NCBI RefSeq assembly: GCF_011008935.1
Contig: NZ_JAAIVJ010000012.1
Span: forward strand, 1 to 64,000
DNA from: Tabrizicola oligotrophica
GTDB taxonomy: Bacteria; Pseudomonadota; Alphaproteobacteria; Rhodobacterales; Rhodobacteraceae
Direction of reading: 5' to 3'
Length of the DNA stretch: 64,000 bases
The number at the start of each line of letters is the position of its first letter. Position 1 is the first letter of the stretch. Below, piece after piece: positions 1-10,160 of the stretch. The position numbers were made by a program, and so were the translations under genes. The notes beneath the pieces were generated by a model, which did not search any database, had not been told where the DNA came from, and saw only the letters and a program-made list of their open reading frames with translations.

Positions 1-259
1 GAAGCTTCCCAGGTCATCGGTCGGCGGATCACTCCGCTCCCCTGCTGGGCAGATATGCAAACTGTCTCGACGCCGATGCGCCCAAACCGCCCACATATCC
101 CTTCATTCTCATCAATGTCAAAGAGCGATCTTCCGACAAAATTTTCAACGAGCGCTAAACCTTAGCGCTTCGTCGAAGGCCTTATCTTCAGATTTTCCGA
201 ACTTCCGTTTCGACTTTCGTCTTCGCTTCCGTCCGTCACCGTCGCTGTTTCGCTTCGGT
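1..259 (-). other. rrn leader: 5' leader of an rRNA operon (16S gene lies off the left edge)
   Basis: Read on the minus strand, this stretch has no convincing coding frame. It contains a boxA-like antitermination site and, just downstream, a segment (about 70-112) that resembles from memory the leader preceding 16S rRNA in Rhodobacter/Paracoccus relatives. A GC-rich discriminator and the promoter at 267-295 lie directly upstream. The mature 16S start is not visible, so the gene should begin beyond position 1, transcribed leftwards. The identification is by pattern and memory, not by alignment. Confidence 0.7.
116..127 (-). promoter_or_regulatory. boxA antitermination element of the rRNA leader
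   Basis: The minus strand reads CGCTCTTTGACA, which matches the bacterial rRNA boxA consensus TGCTCTTTAACA at 10 of 12 positions. In rRNA leaders boxA loads NusB/S10 so that RNA polymerase resists Rho on untranslated RNA. Its position about 140 bases downstream of the predicted promoter fits that role. Confidence 0.7.
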
Positions 260-266
260 GAGGCGG

Positions 267-295
267 TATTTACGGAGAGGCGCTGGAAGCCGCAA
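267..295 (-). promoter_or_regulatory. rrn promoter (-35 TTGCGG, -10 TAAATA)
   Basis: On the minus strand TTGCGG (290-295) is followed after exactly 17 bases by TAAATA (267-272), then by a GC-rich discriminator typical of stringently controlled stable-RNA promoters. An A/T-rich tract at about 299-350, resembling an UP element, lies upstream. The region 296-425 holds no gene; it is the upstream region of this promoter and the 3' flank of msrQ. Confidence 0.65.
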
Positions 296-425
296 GAGCA
301 AAAAACACGGGTCGTCACATTTTTTTTGCTTTTCCCGATTTTCTCGCAAAATCTTGGGGTTGGCGAAGTTTCCAGCACAAGAGCCCTATGGTTTGCGCAA
401 GAAAGTTTCGCGCTTGCAGCACGAC

Positions 426-1034
426 TCAGGTGGCTCTGGCCGGGATTCTTCTGCTTTGCGGCACCCGCAGGACCAGAAGAACCATGGCAATGCCGAGATA
501 GACCAGCGATTCCCCGGTCCAGACCTTGCCGATCATCACGAAATGCACCGCGCCGGCCAGAATCGCGGGGTAGGCAAGGCGGTGAAGGCGATTCCAGGCG
601 GCAGCTCCCAGACGGCGGATGGCCCCGTTCCACGAGGTTGCCGCCAGAGGGAGGAGAAGGAGAAGCCCTAGCGCGCCCACGATGATATACGGGCGTTTTG
701 TCAGGTCGCCCGCGATCTGGCCCCAGCGCAGCCCCATGTCGAGCGCGATCCAGGTGGCGAAATGGAGAGCAGCATAGGCGAAGCCCAGCAGCCCGAGCGC
801 CCGGCGGAACTTCAGCAACCGGATTCCCGCCCGCATCAGAGGCGTGATGCAAAGCGAAGCCAGAAGGAAGCGAAGCGCCCAGATCCCGAGCCCCTGCTCC
901 AGCGCCTTGACCGGATCGGGGCCGAGGCTGTCCTGAACCGCGGCAAAGAGCAGCCAGAGTGCCAGAATCGCTCCCCCTATATAGAGGAATGCCGTTGGCA
1001 CCCGGCGGGCTGTTGCGTTGATCCGGTCGCGCAT
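426..1034 (-). CDS. msrQ: MsrQ, heme-binding membrane subunit of the periplasmic methionine sulfoxide reductase
   Basis: This 202-residue protein is almost entirely hydrophobic, with about six membrane segments and several histidines that can act as heme ligands (for example in the ALHFATW and RLHRLAY stretches). That is the YedZ/MsrQ ferric-reductase-like fold. MsrQ passes electrons from the quinone pool or a flavin reductase to MsrP so that oxidised methionines in periplasmic proteins can be repaired. Its ATG overlaps the msrP stop in a TGATG junction, so the pair is translationally coupled, with msrP first. Length and order match the family. Confidence 0.93.
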   Translation of the reverse strand: MRDRINATARRVPTAFLYIGGAILALWLLFAAVQDSLGPDPVKALEQGLGIWALRFLLASLCITPLMRAGIRLLKFRRALGLLGFAYAALHFATWIALDMGLRWGQIAGDLTKRPYIIVGALGLLLLLPLAATSWNGAIRRLGAAAWNRLHRLAYPAILAGAVHFVMIGKVWTGESLVYLGIAMVLLVLRVPQSRRIPARAT

Positions 1035-1915
1035 CAGTAGTCCACCGCCAGATCTTGCCCGGCATAGAGGCTGGCCACCTGATCGGCATAGCCGTTGAAC
1101 ATCAACGTATCGACGCGCCCGCCGAACAGGCCTGCGCCAATGCGGCGCTCGGACGCCTGCGACCAGCGGGGATGATCCACCTCAGGGTTCACGTTGGCGT
1201 GGAAACCGTATTCCGAGGGTTGCAGGATATTCCACGTCGTCGGCGGTTGCCGGTCGGTCAGGGTGATCTTCACAATGCTCTTGATCGACTTGAAGCCATA
1301 TTTCCACGGCACCACCAGCCGAATCGGCGCGCCGTTCTGGTTCGGCATCGGCTCGCCATAAAGCCCGGTGGCCAGCAGCGTCAGCGGATGCATTGCTTCG
1401 TCCAGCCGCAAGCCTTCGACATAGGGCCACGGGAAAGAGCCATCGCGCTGCCCCGGCATTTCCTCGGGGCGCAGCAGCGTTTCGAAGGCGACATATCTGG
1501 CCGAGGGCTGCACCCCGATCCGGTTCAAGAGGCCCGAAAGGGCGAAACCGGTCCACGGCACCACCATCGACCAGGCCTCGACACAGCGGAAGCGGTAGAT
1601 GCGTTCCTCGATTGGCTGTCCCTTCAGGATGTCAGCCAGATCATAGGTGCCGGGCTTGTCGACCATGCCGCCGATCTCGATCGACCAGGGATCGGTGGTC
1701 AGCGCGCCCGCATGCCGGGCCGGGTCGCCCTTGTCCCAGCCGAATTCGTAGAAGTTGTTGTAGCTGGTGATGTCCTCAAGGCTGTTCGGCTCCAGCGTCT
1801 CGGCCAGCGCCGGGCTTGCCAGCGCAGCCGCCGCTCCGGCGATCAACTGGCGGCGGTTCAGGAACAGGGCCTTCGGGGTCACGTCGGACCAGCCAAGATC
1901 GGATTTGAAAGGCAT
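1034..1915 (-). CDS. msrP: MsrP, molybdopterin catalytic subunit of the periplasmic methionine sulfoxide reductase
   Basis: The 293-residue protein starts at the ATG at 1915; the frame extends upstream but only this start places a Tat signal (NRRQLIAG followed by an alanine-rich core ending ALA) at the N terminus. The mature part is a sulfite-oxidase-fold Moco domain, with the Mo-ligand cysteine in the [14 protein letters not shown] stretch. The enzyme reduces methionine sulfoxide in envelope proteins. It precedes msrQ in a two-gene operon and is divergent from the hpa operon across about 160 bases. Confidence 0.93.
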   Translation of the reverse strand: MPFKSDLGWSDVTPKALFLNRRQLIAGAAAALASPALAETLEPNSLEDITSYNNFYEFGWDKGDPARHAGALTTDPWSIEIGGMVDKPGTYDLADILKGQPIEERIYRFRCVEAWSMVVPWTGFALSGLLNRIGVQPSARYVAFETLLRPEEMPGQRDGSFPWPYVEGLRLDEAMHPLTLLATGLYGEPMPNQNGAPIRLVVPWKYGFKSIKSIVKITLTDRQPPTTWNILQPSEYGFHANVNPEVDHPRWSQASERRIGAGLFGGRVDTLMFNGYADQVASLYAGQDLAVDY

Positions 1916-2022
1916 GGGAACCTCCGGTTTGTCTGCTGTGCAGCTAGGGCGCATTTCGCAGCCTGCCAGCAATCGCCCTGAAATACAGCGCAACTTGGCG
2001 TGACGGAATGTGAACGAAACAC

Positions 2023-2055
2023 TTGACCAGACCGACCATTTGGTTAACATGTTAA
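2023..2055 (+). promoter_or_regulatory. hpa promoter with overlapping 12-bp palindromic operator
   Basis: TTGACC (2023-2028), a 16-base spacer and TAACAT (2045-2050) form a plausible sigma70-type promoter. The perfect palindrome TTAACATGTTAA (2044-2055) covers the -10 box, a classical repressor position. The GntR protein encoded at the end of the operon (7429-8205) is the natural candidate, but no binding evidence exists. An SD sequence (GGAGGG, 2061-2066) follows. Confidence 0.5.
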
Positions 2056-2075
2056 GTTATGGAGGGCCTGAGTCG

Positions 2076-2458
2076 ATGCCACATCTGACCGTCGAATATT
2101 CCGCCAATCTGGACGCGCACAGCGACATGGCCGCGCTGTGCCGCAGCCTGCATGCCGCGATGATGGCCTCTGGCCTGTTCGAGCTGGGCGCGGTGCGGGT
2201 GCGGGCGCGGCCTTGCCCGCATTTCGCCGTAGCCGATCAAATGCCGGAGAATGCCTTTGCCGACATGATCCTGCGGATCGGCGCGGGCCGCGGCGAGGCG
2301 GAGAAGAAAGCCGTGGGCCAAGCGCTGATGTCCGCAGCCGAGGTGCATTTCGTGCCGCTTCTCGCCCGGCCGCATTTCGCCCTGACGCTGGAGGTGCAGG
2401 AAATCTCGCCCGCCTTCAGCTGGAAGACCAATGCCATTCACCCGCGCCTGAGGACCAA

Positions 2459-2462
<4 letters not shown>
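2076..2462 (+). CDS. hpaF: 5-carboxymethyl-2-hydroxymuconate delta-isomerase
   Basis: The 128-residue protein begins MPHLTVEYSAN. In this tautomerase family Pro1, exposed after Met removal, is the catalytic base, which decides the start at 2076 over the in-frame ATG at 2049. GGAGGG lies nine bases upstream. The enzyme isomerises 5-carboxymethyl-2-hydroxymuconate after ring cleavage and semialdehyde oxidation in homoprotocatechuate degradation. The stop overlaps the hpaE start (ATGA), consistent with one polycistron. It is first in the operon here, followed by E-D-G-H-I. Confidence 0.92.
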
Positions 2463-3976
<1,514 letters not shown>

Positions 3977-3979
3977 GCC

Positions 3980-4960
3980 ATGCCCGTTCCAAGCCCGAAC
4001 CTCTACCCCGACTTCAACACCGTCCGGCTTTCGCACGTCGAATTCACCGTGAAGAATCTGGCGGCAAGCCGCGCCTTCTGGGTCGACACACTGGGCCTGC
4101 AAATCAGCGGCGAGGAACCCGGCGCGCTGTATCTGCGCGCGATGGAAGAGCGCGGGCATCATTGCGTCGTGCTGCGGCAGGGCGACAAGCCCACCGCCAA
4201 TGTGCTGGGCTTCAAGGTCTGGGACGAGGCCGACCTTGACCGCGCCGAGGCCTGGTTCAAGGCCAAGGGCCGGCCGACCAGTTGGATCGACCGCCCCTAT
4301 CAGGGCCGCACCCTGCTGACCTCGGATCTGTTCGGCGTGCCGTTGGAATTCTACGCCAGGATGGACCGCCTGCCGCCGATCCACCAGAAATACGCGCTTT
4401 ACAAAGGCGTCAAGCCGCTGCGGATCGACCATTTCAACACCTTCACGCCCGACGTGGATGCCAGCGTCGCCTTCTGGAACGACATGGGCTTCCGGGTGAC
4501 CGAATACACCGAAGATGAAGACTCGGGCCGCCTCTGGGCCGCGTGGATGCATCGCAAAGGCGGCGTGCATGACATGGCCTTTACCAACGGGCTCGGGCCC
4601 CGCCTGCACCACACCGCCTTCTGGGTGCCGACGCCCTTGAACATCATCGACTTGCTCGACCTGATGGCGACCACCGGCTATGTCGCCAATATCGAGCGCG
4701 GTCCCGGCCGGCATGGCATTTCGAATGCCTTCTTCCTCTATATCCTCGATCCAGATGGCCACCGGATCGAAATCTACTGCTCGGATTACCAAACGGTTGA
4801 CCCCGATCTGGAACCGATCAAATGGGATCTGAAAGACCCGCAGCGCCAGACCCTTTGGGGCGCCCCCGCGCCGCGCAGCTGGTTCGAACATGGCTCGCTG
4901 TTCGCCGGGCTTGAACCGCGGGAGGCGGTGCTGAAAGCGCAACCGATCATCGCGCCATGA
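3980..4960 (+). CDS. hpaD: 3,4-dihydroxyphenylacetate 2,3-dioxygenase
   Basis: The 326-residue protein is a two-domain vicinal-oxygen-chelate extradiol dioxygenase of the type seen in Brevibacterium/Arthrobacter homoprotocatechuate dioxygenases, not the E. coli LigB-type. Expected metal ligands are visible: His151 (RIDHFN), His210 or 211 (LHHTAFW) and Glu264 (HRIEIY). It opens the ring of homoprotocatechuate proximal to the side chain using Fe(II) or Mn(II). It starts three bases after the hpaE stop and overlaps hpaG by ATGA. Confidence 0.94.
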   Translation: MPVPSPNLYPDFNTVRLSHVEFTVKNLAASRAFWVDTLGLQISGEEPGALYLRAMEERGHHCVVLRQGDKPTANVLGFKVWDEADLDRAEAWFKAKGRPTSWIDRPYQGRTLLTSDLFGVPLEFYARMDRLPPIHQKYALYKGVKPLRIDHFNTFTPDVDASVAFWNDMGFRVTEYTEDEDSGRLWAAWMHRKGGVHDMAFTNGLGPRLHHTAFWVPTPLNIIDLLDLMATTGYVANIERGPGRHGISNAFFLYILDPDGHRIEIYCSDYQTVDPDLEPIKWDLKDPQRQTLWGAPAPRSWFEHGSLFAGLEPREAVLKAQPIIAP

Positions 4961-5805
4961 GCCGGTTCGTCAGCTATTCCACCGGGCGCGAGACGGGCTG
5001 GGGCCATCTGGACGGCGACACCATCACCGACCTGACCGCGCATTTCCCCACCATGCGCGCCGCGATTGAATCCGGGGCCTTGGCCGCTTTGGCCAAGGCG
5101 GCCGGGCCGCATCTGGCCCTGGATCAGGTGGCGCTGACCATCCCGGTCACTGACCCCGAGAAGATCATCTGCGTCGGTGTCAACTATCCCGACCGCAACG
5201 CGGAATATAAGGACGGGCAGGACGCCCCGCCCAACATGTCCCTCTTCATCCGCTTTCCGCGCAGCTTTACCGGCCATGGCCAGCCGCTGATCCGCCCGCC
5301 GGAATCGCATCAGCTGGATTACGAGGGCGAGGTGGTGATCGTCATCGGCAAGGCCGGCCGCCGCATTTCGCAGGCCGCCGCCTATGACCATATCGCCGGG
5401 ATCAGCATCGCCAACGAAGGCACGCTGCGCGACTGGGTGCGGCACGCGAAGTTCAACGTGACCCAAGGCAAGAACTTTGATGCCTCGGGGTCGATCGGCC
5501 CATGGCTGGTGCCATTCGAAAGCGCCGCGCAGCTTGACGACATCGCGCTGGAAACCCGGGTGAACGGCGAGTTGCGCCAGCAAGACCGCACCAGCCGCAT
5601 GCTGTTCCCGTTCCGCCGCATCGTCGAATACATCTCGACCTTCACCACGCTGGTGCCCGGCGACGTGATTCTCTGCGGCACCCCCACCGGCGCCGGCGCA
5701 CGCTTTGATCCACCGATCTGGCTGAAACCCGGCGATGTGGTAGAGGTCAGCGCCGAGGGCATCGGCACGCTGACAAACACCATCGCCGACGAGATTCCGG
5801 CATGA
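4957..5805 (+). CDS. hpaG: Fumarylacetoacetate-hydrolase-fold OPET decarboxylase / HHDD isomerase
   Basis: The 282-residue protein has an FAH fold in its C-terminal two thirds, with the metal-binding region around LDYEGEVVIVIGKAGR and the conserved GDVILCGTPTGAG stretch. In the pathway HpaG decarboxylates 5-oxopent-3-ene-1,2,5-tricarboxylate and isomerises the product to 2-oxohept-3-ene-1,7-dioate. E. coli HpaG is a two-repeat fusion; this single-repeat protein resembles stand-alone forms, so which of the two activities it performs is inferred. ATGA overlaps on both sides indicate tight coupling. Confidence 0.88.
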   Translation: MSRFVSYSTGRETGWGHLDGDTITDLTAHFPTMRAAIESGALAALAKAAGPHLALDQVALTIPVTDPEKIICVGVNYPDRNAEYKDGQDAPPNMSLFIRFPRSFTGHGQPLIRPPESHQLDYEGEVVIVIGKAGRRISQAAAYDHIAGISIANEGTLRDWVRHAKFNVTQGKNFDASGSIGPWLVPFESAAQLDDIALETRVNGELRQQDRTSRMLFPFRRIVEYISTFTTLVPGDVILCGTPTGAGARFDPPIWLKPGDVVEVSAEGIGTLTNTIADEIPA

Positions 5806-6590
5806 GCGTCGATTGGGTGGCCAAGGCCGGCAACAGCCTGTTTCAGGCCGAACAGAGCCGCGTTCAGCGCGGCCTTCTGTCGGCCGAACACCCCGAGGCG
5901 ACGATGGACGACGCCTATGCGGTGCAGCGGGCGTTTGTGGATCGCAAGCTGGCGGCCGGCCGCCGCATCATCGGCTGGAAGATCGGCCTCACCTCGCGCG
6001 CCATGCAGCAGCAGCTCAACATCACCACCCCGGATTCGGGCGTGCTTCTCGATGACATGGCCTTCTCCAGCGGCGACACCATTCCGGCGGGCCGTTTCAT
6101 CGCCCCGCGCATCGAGGCCGAGATCGCCTTCATCATGAAGACCCCGCTGCAAGGCGACGTCACCCGCGAACAGGTGCTGGCCGCGACCGCCCATGTCGCC
6201 CCGGCCTTAGAGATTCTCGACACCCGCATCGTCCGGACCCAGGCCGGCAAGACCCGCACAATCATCGACACGATTTCCGACAATGCAGCCAATGCAGGCA
6301 TCGTGACGGGCAGCCAGCGCCACGATCCGGCGCTGGACCTGCGCTGGGTCGGGGCCATTGTGAAACGCGACGGCGTGGTCGAGGAAACCGGGCTTGGCGC
6401 GGGCGTGCTGGATGATCCGGTCACCGGGATCATCTGGCTGGCCCGCCGCATGGGGCAATATGGCCAACGCATAGAGCCGGGGCAAATCATCCTGTCGGGC
6501 AGTTTCATCCGTGCTATGGAATGCCCATCCGGCAGCCATATCGACGCCGATTTCGGCCCCTTCGGCCACCTCACCTGCACCTTTGCCTGA
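5802..6590 (+). CDS. hpaH: 2-oxo-hepta-3-ene-1,7-dioate hydratase
   Basis: The 262-residue protein belongs to the hydratase/decarboxylase branch of the FAH superfamily; GWKIGLTSRAMQQQL and the PRIEAEIAFIM metal-binding stretch are typical of HpaH/MhpD. It adds water to 2-oxohept-3-ene-1,7-dioate to give 4-hydroxy-2-oxoheptanedioate, the HpaI substrate. ATGA overlap with hpaG and a ten-base gap to hpaI place it in the same transcript. Confidence 0.93.
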   Translation: MSVDWVAKAGNSLFQAEQSRVQRGLLSAEHPEATMDDAYAVQRAFVDRKLAAGRRIIGWKIGLTSRAMQQQLNITTPDSGVLLDDMAFSSGDTIPAGRFIAPRIEAEIAFIMKTPLQGDVTREQVLAATAHVAPALEILDTRIVRTQAGKTRTIIDTISDNAANAGIVTGSQRHDPALDLRWVGAIVKRDGVVEETGLGAGVLDDPVTGIIWLARRMGQYGQRIEPGQIILSGSFIRAMECPSGSHIDADFGPFGHLTCTFA

Positions 6591-6599
6591 AAGCCCGCC

Positions 6600-7367
6600 A
6601 TGCCCGCACCCAAGAACGCCCTGAAAGCCGCCCTTGCCGCCAAGACCGTGCAGCACGGCATCTGGATGAACCTTGTCAGCCCGATCGCCGCCGAGGCGCT
6701 GGCGGGCGCGGGCTTTGACTGGCTCCTGATCGACGGCGAGCATGGGCCGAACGACATCCCGACGATTCTGCAACAGGTTCAGGCCATCGGCAGCCGCACC
6801 AGCGTCGTTGTGCGCCCCCCGGTGGGCGAGGTGCGCATCGTCAAGCAACTTCTGGACCTCGGGGTGCAGACCCTGCTGATCCCGATGATCGAAAGTGCCG
6901 AGCATGCCGCGCAAATGGTCAAGGCGATGCTGTATCCGCCGCTGGGCAACCGGGGGGTCGGCGCCTCGGTGGCGCGGGCGTCGGACTATGGCCGGATCAC
7001 CGACTACATCACCACGGCGAACGCCGAGACCTGCCTGATCCTGCAGATCGAAAGCCGCGCCGGGCTGGCGGCCTTGCCGGAGATTCTGAAGCTGGACGGC
7101 GTGGACGGCGTGTTCATCGGCCCGGCCGATCTTGCCGCCGACATGGGTTATCCCGGCAATATGAACGCCCCCGAAGTGCAGGAAACCATCGACGCCATGC
7201 TGAAGGCGATCATGGCTGCGGGCAAATCGGCGGGCATCCTGACCTTCGACCCCAAGACCGCGGCGCGCTATCAAGCCATGGGCGTGACCTTTCTTGGCGT
7301 CGGCGGAGACGTGGCGATTCTGACCAAGGCGGCGACCGCACTGGCCGCCGGCGTGAAGGCCGGCTGA
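6600..7367 (+). CDS. hpaI: 4-hydroxy-2-oxoheptanedioate aldolase
   Basis: The 255-residue class II aldolase of the HpcH/HpaI family shows the DWLLIDGEHGPND and IGPADLAADMG motifs that hold the divalent metal and the pyruvate enolate. It splits 4-hydroxy-2-oxoheptanedioate into pyruvate and succinate semialdehyde, completing the lower pathway. No HpaBC hydroxylase or transporter is in this window, so the upper steps must be encoded elsewhere, or the operon may be fed with homoprotocatechuate. Confidence 0.95.
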   Translation: MPAPKNALKAALAAKTVQHGIWMNLVSPIAAEALAGAGFDWLLIDGEHGPNDIPTILQQVQAIGSRTSVVVRPPVGEVRIVKQLLDLGVQTLLIPMIESAEHAAQMVKAMLYPPLGNRGVGASVARASDYGRITDYITTANAETCLILQIESRAGLAALPEILKLDGVDGVFIGPADLAADMGYPGNMNAPEVQETIDAMLKAIMAAGKSAGILTFDPKTAARYQAMGVTFLGVGGDVAILTKAATALAAGVKAG

Positions 7368-7428
7368 AACCGCTTGCCGCGCCGGGGATTTGCGGCCCAA
7401 TAAGGCGAAACCCGCACAAGGCCCGCGC

Positions 7429-8205
7429 ATGCCCCGCCAAGACCTCCTGTTCCATCCTGACACCTGGTTCCGCGAAGGCCATGGTCCGCGCTATGAGCAG
7501 CTGTACCGGCATCTGGTGTCCGCCATTGCCGACGGCACATTGCGCCCCGAAACCCAGATCCCGCCCGAGCGGGAACTGGCCGAACTGGCACAGGTCAGCC
7601 GCGTCACCGTCCGCAAGGCGGTTGCGCAACTGGTCGAGGACGGTCAGCTGGAGCAGCGGCGCGGCGCGGGCACCTTCGTCAAGGTGCCAAAGGCGCGGCT
7701 GGACAACTCCCGCTCGACGTTGGTGTCCTTCACTGACTACATGCGCCAGCGCGGCAAGGTGCCGACCAGCCGCATCCTGTCGGCCGGGCTGCATGCCCCG
7801 ACACCTGCTGAGCAACAGGCGCTTGGCCTGATGGCCTCGGGCCGGGTGGCGCGGATCGAGCGGCTGCGCTCTGCCGACGGGGTGCCGATGGCGCTGGAAT
7901 ATTCCTCATGGCCGACCGACATCCTGCCCGACCCTGAGGCGGTGAAAGGCTCACTCTATGACCATATCCGGGCGCTCGGTCATGTGCCGACGCATGCCGT
8001 GCAGCGGGTCTCGGCGGCCAATCTGAAGGTATCGGAGGCCCAGCTTCTGCATATGGAGGCCGGGCAGGCCGTGCTGCGCATCGACCGCACCGGATATCTC
8101 GCCTCGGGCCGTCCGGTGGAATTCACCCGCGGGCTCTACCGATCCGACATTTACGACTTCATCGCCGAACTGCGGCTGGACGCCAGCCCTGCGCCTCAGG
8201 GCTGA
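7429..8205 (+). CDS. GntR-family (HutC-type, UTRA) repressor of the hpa operon
   Basis: The 258-residue protein has an N-terminal winged helix (ERELAELAQVSRVTVRKAVAQL, roughly residues 45-66) and a C-terminal UTRA ligand-binding domain. The ATG at 7429 is preceded by AAGG at good spacing; an upstream in-frame TTG at 7390 is less likely. It lies 61 bases after hpaI on the same strand, so it probably controls the hpa genes in place of the MarR-type HpaR of enterobacteria. The palindrome at 2044-2055 is its candidate operator. Its last 10 bases overlap the amidase gene on the other strand. Confidence 0.85.
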   Translation: MPRQDLLFHPDTWFREGHGPRYEQLYRHLVSAIADGTLRPETQIPPERELAELAQVSRVTVRKAVAQLVEDGQLEQRRGAGTFVKVPKARLDNSRSTLVSFTDYMRQRGKVPTSRILSAGLHAPTPAEQQALGLMASGRVARIERLRSADGVPMALEYSSWPTDILPDPEAVKGSLYDHIRALGHVPTHAVQRVSAANLKVSEAQLLHMEAGQAVLRIDRTGYLASGRPVEFTRGLYRSDIYDFIAELRLDASPAPQG

Positions 8206-10160
8206 TCCACCGCGACAAAGGTAGCCTGCCCATTGGCAAAGCGCGCGATGACCAAAGGCCCGCGCAGAGGTTCCCATTCGCTATGGGCATGGCTGTTGCG
8301 TGGCCAGAGGTGGCTTGATCCAGAGACCGGCCTGCCGTCGATGGTCAGGTGCCGGATCGGGCGATCCGCGTGAATCTCCAGCCGGAGGAGGCCGTCGCCC
8401 TCGGGCGCTGCATGAACCGTCAGGCTGGGCGCGGCGCCCGCATCCGGCGCGGTCATCACCACCACCGGCCCCAGATCCGGCGTGCGCGGCGGGGCGTCGC
8501 GGAAGTGGCCCAGCGCCTCGAATCCGGCGGCCAGCGCCAGAAGTGCGGCGTCATCCCAGCCGCGCCCGGCAAAGGTCAACCCGGCGGGCATGCCGATATC
8601 GGCCATCCGCCCCATCGGGACCGTGACCGTCGGCACCCCCAGATGCCGGATCGCCAGATTGCCATTGGCAACCCATGTGCCGTTGCGCCAAGCGAGATCG
8701 GCCGAAGCCGGGTTCACATCGGCATCGGCCGGGCCGACATCGGCAACCGCGGGAAAGATCACGGCATCCAGGGCCAGCCCGTCCATCCAGTCCTCAAGGT
8801 CGGTTTTGCGGGTGGCCTCCAGCCCGGCGAAGCCTTCGGCCAGATGCGGAATGTCGCGGAAATCCCCCGGCGGACGGGCGCGGGCTTGGGCGGGGTAGTC
8901 GGCAATGTCGTCGTCAAAACCGGTATAGCGGTCGGGCAGGGCCCCTTTGGGCCGCGGGAAGATCTGCGCGCCGTCGACGGCGGCAAGGCTATCCAATCCC
9001 GCCTGCCCATTGGCTTGCAGAAAATCATCCCAAGCCCAGACCGAAAGATCGATGATTTCCCGCCGCAGATAGTCGGCGCTGACCAAACCCCGTGTCATGA
9101 TCTTCGGCGCACCGGGCCGGTCGCCTTCGTAATTGCTGACCAGCGGGAAATCGACCTCTACCACCTCGGCCCCCGCCGCTTCCAGCACCGCCCGCGCTGC
9201 CTGCCACAGCGCCATGACCGAAGCGCGGGTCTCGATCCGCTGGCCCTGCGGGCCACCGATGCCCGGCGCCTCAGCCGTGCCCGCCAGCGGATCGGCGTTG
9301 ACATACATCGCCGGAATGCCCAGCCGCTTGCCTTTCAGCCGGGCAGTTGCTGCCAGCGCCGGATAGGAGTCGGGCCGATGTTCGGAGACCTTGGGAATAC
9401 CGACCCAAGGTTGACGCCGCCACAGATCGCCGCGCGTCTCGGCATCGTCGGCAACGATCACCTCCAGCACCTCCAGCATGTCGGCCATGGTCCGGGTATG
9501 CGGCACCACCACATCCATCGTCGGCACCAGCGGCCAGTTGCCCCGCACCGAGATCACCCCGCGCGACGGCGTATAGGCGCACAGCCCGTTGTTGGCGGCC
9601 GGCGCACGCCCCGAGGACCAGGTTTCCTCGCCCAGACCAAAGGCGGCAAAGCTGGCCGCCGTCGCGGTGCCCGACCCGTTGGACGAGCCAGACCCGAAGG
9701 CTGCCGTCAGCCAATCCGCCGAATAGGGGCTTTCGGCCCGGCCATAGACCCCGCGCTGCATGCCGCCATTCGCCATCGGCGGCATGTTCGTCAGCCCGAT
9801 CAGCACCGCCCCTGTCGCCCGCAGCCGCTGAATGGCAAAGGCATCCTCGCTCGCCACCAGCCCGGCAAAGGCCGGCGATCCGGCAGCCACCGTCAACCCC
9901 CGCACCTTGTAGCTGTCCTTCGCGGTGTAGGGGATGCCGTCCAGCGGACCAAGAGTTTCGCCCTTGGCCCGCCGCAAGTCGGACGCTCGCGCCTCGTCGA
10001 ACATCATGGGGTTCAAAACACAGAGCGCATTGAGGTGAATGCCGCTGCGGTCAAAGGCGGCAATCCGGTCAAGATAGGCGGCGACCAGCGCGACCGAGGT
10101 GACCTCGCCCGATTCCAGCGCAGCGCGTAGGTCGGCAATTGTGGCCTCGACCAGCCGCAT
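8196..10160 (-). CDS. Amidase-signature family hydrolase
   Basis: The 654-residue protein carries the amidase signature: a catalytic Lys in YTAKDSYKVRG, the glycine/serine loop FGSGSSNGSGT, and the nucleophile Ser in the TWSSGRAPAANNG stretch, somewhat divergent from the usual TGGS. A C-terminal extension of about 100 residues beyond the usual amidase length looks beta-rich and is unassigned. The start at 10160 overlaps the deiminase stop (TGATG); the frame continues upstream but into the neighbour. The substrate is unknown; pairing with an agmatine-deiminase-like enzyme suggests N-carbamoyl or amide nitrogen release. Confidence 0.85.
   Translation of the reverse strand: MRLVEATIADLRAALESGEVTSVALVAAYLDRIAAFDRSGIHLNALCVLNPMMFDEARASDLRRAKGETLGPLDGIPYTAKDSYKVRGLTVAAGSPAFAGLVASEDAFAIQRLRATGAVLIGLTNMPPMANGGMQRGVYGRAESPYSADWLTAAFGSGSSNGSGTATAASFAAFGLGEETWSSGRAPAANNGLCAYTPSRGVISVRGNWPLVPTMDVVVPHTRTMADMLEVLEVIVADDAETRGDLWRRQPWVGIPKVSEHRPDSYPALAATARLKGKRLGIPAMYVNADPLAGTAEAPGIGGPQGQRIETRASVMALWQAARAVLEAAGAEVVEVDFPLVSNYEGDRPGAPKIMTRGLVSADYLRREIIDLSVWAWDDFLQANGQAGLDSLAAVDGAQIFPRPKGALPDRYTGFDDDIADYPAQARARPPGDFRDIPHLAEGFAGLEATRKTDLEDWMDGLALDAVIFPAVADVGPADADVNPASADLAWRNGTWVANGNLAIRHLGVPTVTVPMGRMADIGMPAGLTFAGRGWDDAALLALAAGFEALGHFRDAPPRTPDLGPVVVMTAPDAGAAPSLTVHAAPEGDGLLRLEIHADRPIRHLTIDGRPVSGSSHLWPRNSHAHSEWEPLRGPLVIARFANGQATFVAVDQP

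Noticed and set aside
145-1089. Long minus-strand open frame covering the rrn promoter and msrQ
   Set aside because: It is out of frame with MsrQ, has low-complexity basic sequence, and overlaps a clearly coding membrane protein and a promoter.
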